From: Deltaproteobacteria bacterium HGW-Deltaproteobacteria-13
Lineage (GTDB): Bacteria; Desulfobacterota; Syntrophia; Syntrophales; Smithellaceae
Assembly (NCBI GenBank): GCA_002840555.1
Contig: PHBJ01000018.1
Location: forward strand, 1 to 43,676
Length of the DNA: 43,676 nucleotides
Reading direction: 5' to 3'
How positions within the stretch are numbered: position 1 is the stretch's first letter; each line of letters opens with the position of its first letter. Position numbers and translations under genes: made by a program. Positions 43,382 to 43,676 of this stretch are shown piece after piece. The notes under the pieces were generated by a model that did not search any database, was not told the origin of the DNA, and saw nothing but the letters and a program-made list of their open reading frames with translations.

Positions 43382-43553
43382 TAGCGTCTTTATTTTGGTT
43401 TTGCACATAATTCGAAGATCATCCGGGTTAGATTAAGAAGCGCGGGGAAGATATAATGGAAGCCTATCCCATTATGCATAGTTGCCCAGGCTTCGTTGTA
43501 AAAATTTTCAAGATTAAAATTTCTTTAATGTAGTTTACAATAGATCCTGCGTG
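43382..43553. other. Intergenic region after the cluster
   Basis: No gene is visible. A 7-bp inverted repeat (GAAGCCT/AGGCTTC) with a 22-base loop lies at about 43460-43496 and is followed by an AT-rich stretch. It could be a weak terminator for the cluster. The strong stem further on (43562-43590) may also end plus-strand transcripts, though T-rich sequence follows it mainly on the minus strand. Confidence 0.35.
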
Positions 43554-43590
43554 AAATAAAAAAGGGCTTAACGAAATTCGTTAAGCCCTT
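43554..43590 (-). terminator. Rho-independent terminator of tRNA-fMet
   Basis: A perfect inverted repeat of 14 bp per arm (43562-43575 and 43577-43590) lies nine bases past the tRNA 3' end. On the minus strand it is followed by a run of six T (43563-43558). Its symmetry could also stop transcripts arriving from the GMC gene. Confidence 0.85.
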
Positions 43591-43598
43591 GATCTTAT

Positions 43599-43675
<77 letters not shown>

Positions 43676-43676
43676 A

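Overview
This 43.7-kb window is a bacterial chromosome segment. The gene set and protein character suggest a strictly anaerobic deltaproteobacterium of the Syntrophales type (Syntrophus/Smithella-like). The clues are an RpoH-type sigma factor, a membrane pyrophosphatase, duplicated benzoyl-CoA-reductase/2-hydroxyacyl-CoA-dehydratase parts, a CooC-like ATPase and a low-potential ferredoxin. The taxon is inferred from content, not from a marker gene.

Layout. (1) 0.3-1.4 kb: an Asp-box (sialidase-like) lipoprotein behind a consensus sigma-70 promoter. (2) 1.7-10.4 kb, minus: a 2910-residue cyclic beta-1,2-glucan synthase (NdvB type). (3) 10.7-15.2 kb: rpoH (minus) divergent from a DacZ-like diadenylate cyclase gene followed by clpB. 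(4) 15.2-21.4 kb, plus: a housekeeping run of DUF1844, ispE, tRNA-Gln, prs, rplY, pth and hppA, closed by a clear terminator. (5) 21.4-30.1 kb, minus: a membrane-anchored spermidine-synthase-like protein, a 764-aa protein with a class III cyclase-like domain, a TPR lipoprotein, and an operon of HEAT-repeat and HD-GYP proteins behind a consensus promoter and a probable 56-aa leader gene. The first two of these are visibly AT-rich. (6) 30.4-43.4 kb: a GntR regulator divergent from a 12-gene plus-strand catabolic cluster. (7) The end: initiator tRNA-fMet (minus) with its own terminator.

The most interesting region is 31.3-43.4 kb. It encodes two small ASKHA ATPases of the BcrA/BcrD/HgdC type, a stand-alone CdhC (acetyl-CoA synthase beta subunit) N-terminal-like protein with a new four-cysteine tail, and a CooC-type nickel-insertion ATPase. 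A thiolase, an acyl-CoA ligase, a small membrane protein, a nitroreductase, a 2x[4Fe-4S] ferredoxin, two BcrB/BcrC (HgdA/HgdB)-like subunits and a GMC-family oxidoreductase with a four-cysteine motif follow. My working hypothesis is that an acid is activated to its CoA ester, then reduced or dehydrated by an ATP-driven BCR-like enzyme fed by the ferredoxin, oxidised and cleaved by the thiolase. The CdhC-like and CooC-like proteins would supply an unusual metal-site maturation step. A perfect TTGACA-17-TATAAT promoter for gntR, a 19-bp palindrome and a divergent promoter for the cluster make up a compact, probably autoregulated control region.

The window also carries three separate nucleotide-signalling elements: a diadenylate cyclase, a class III cyclase-like domain and an HD-GYP phosphodiesterase.
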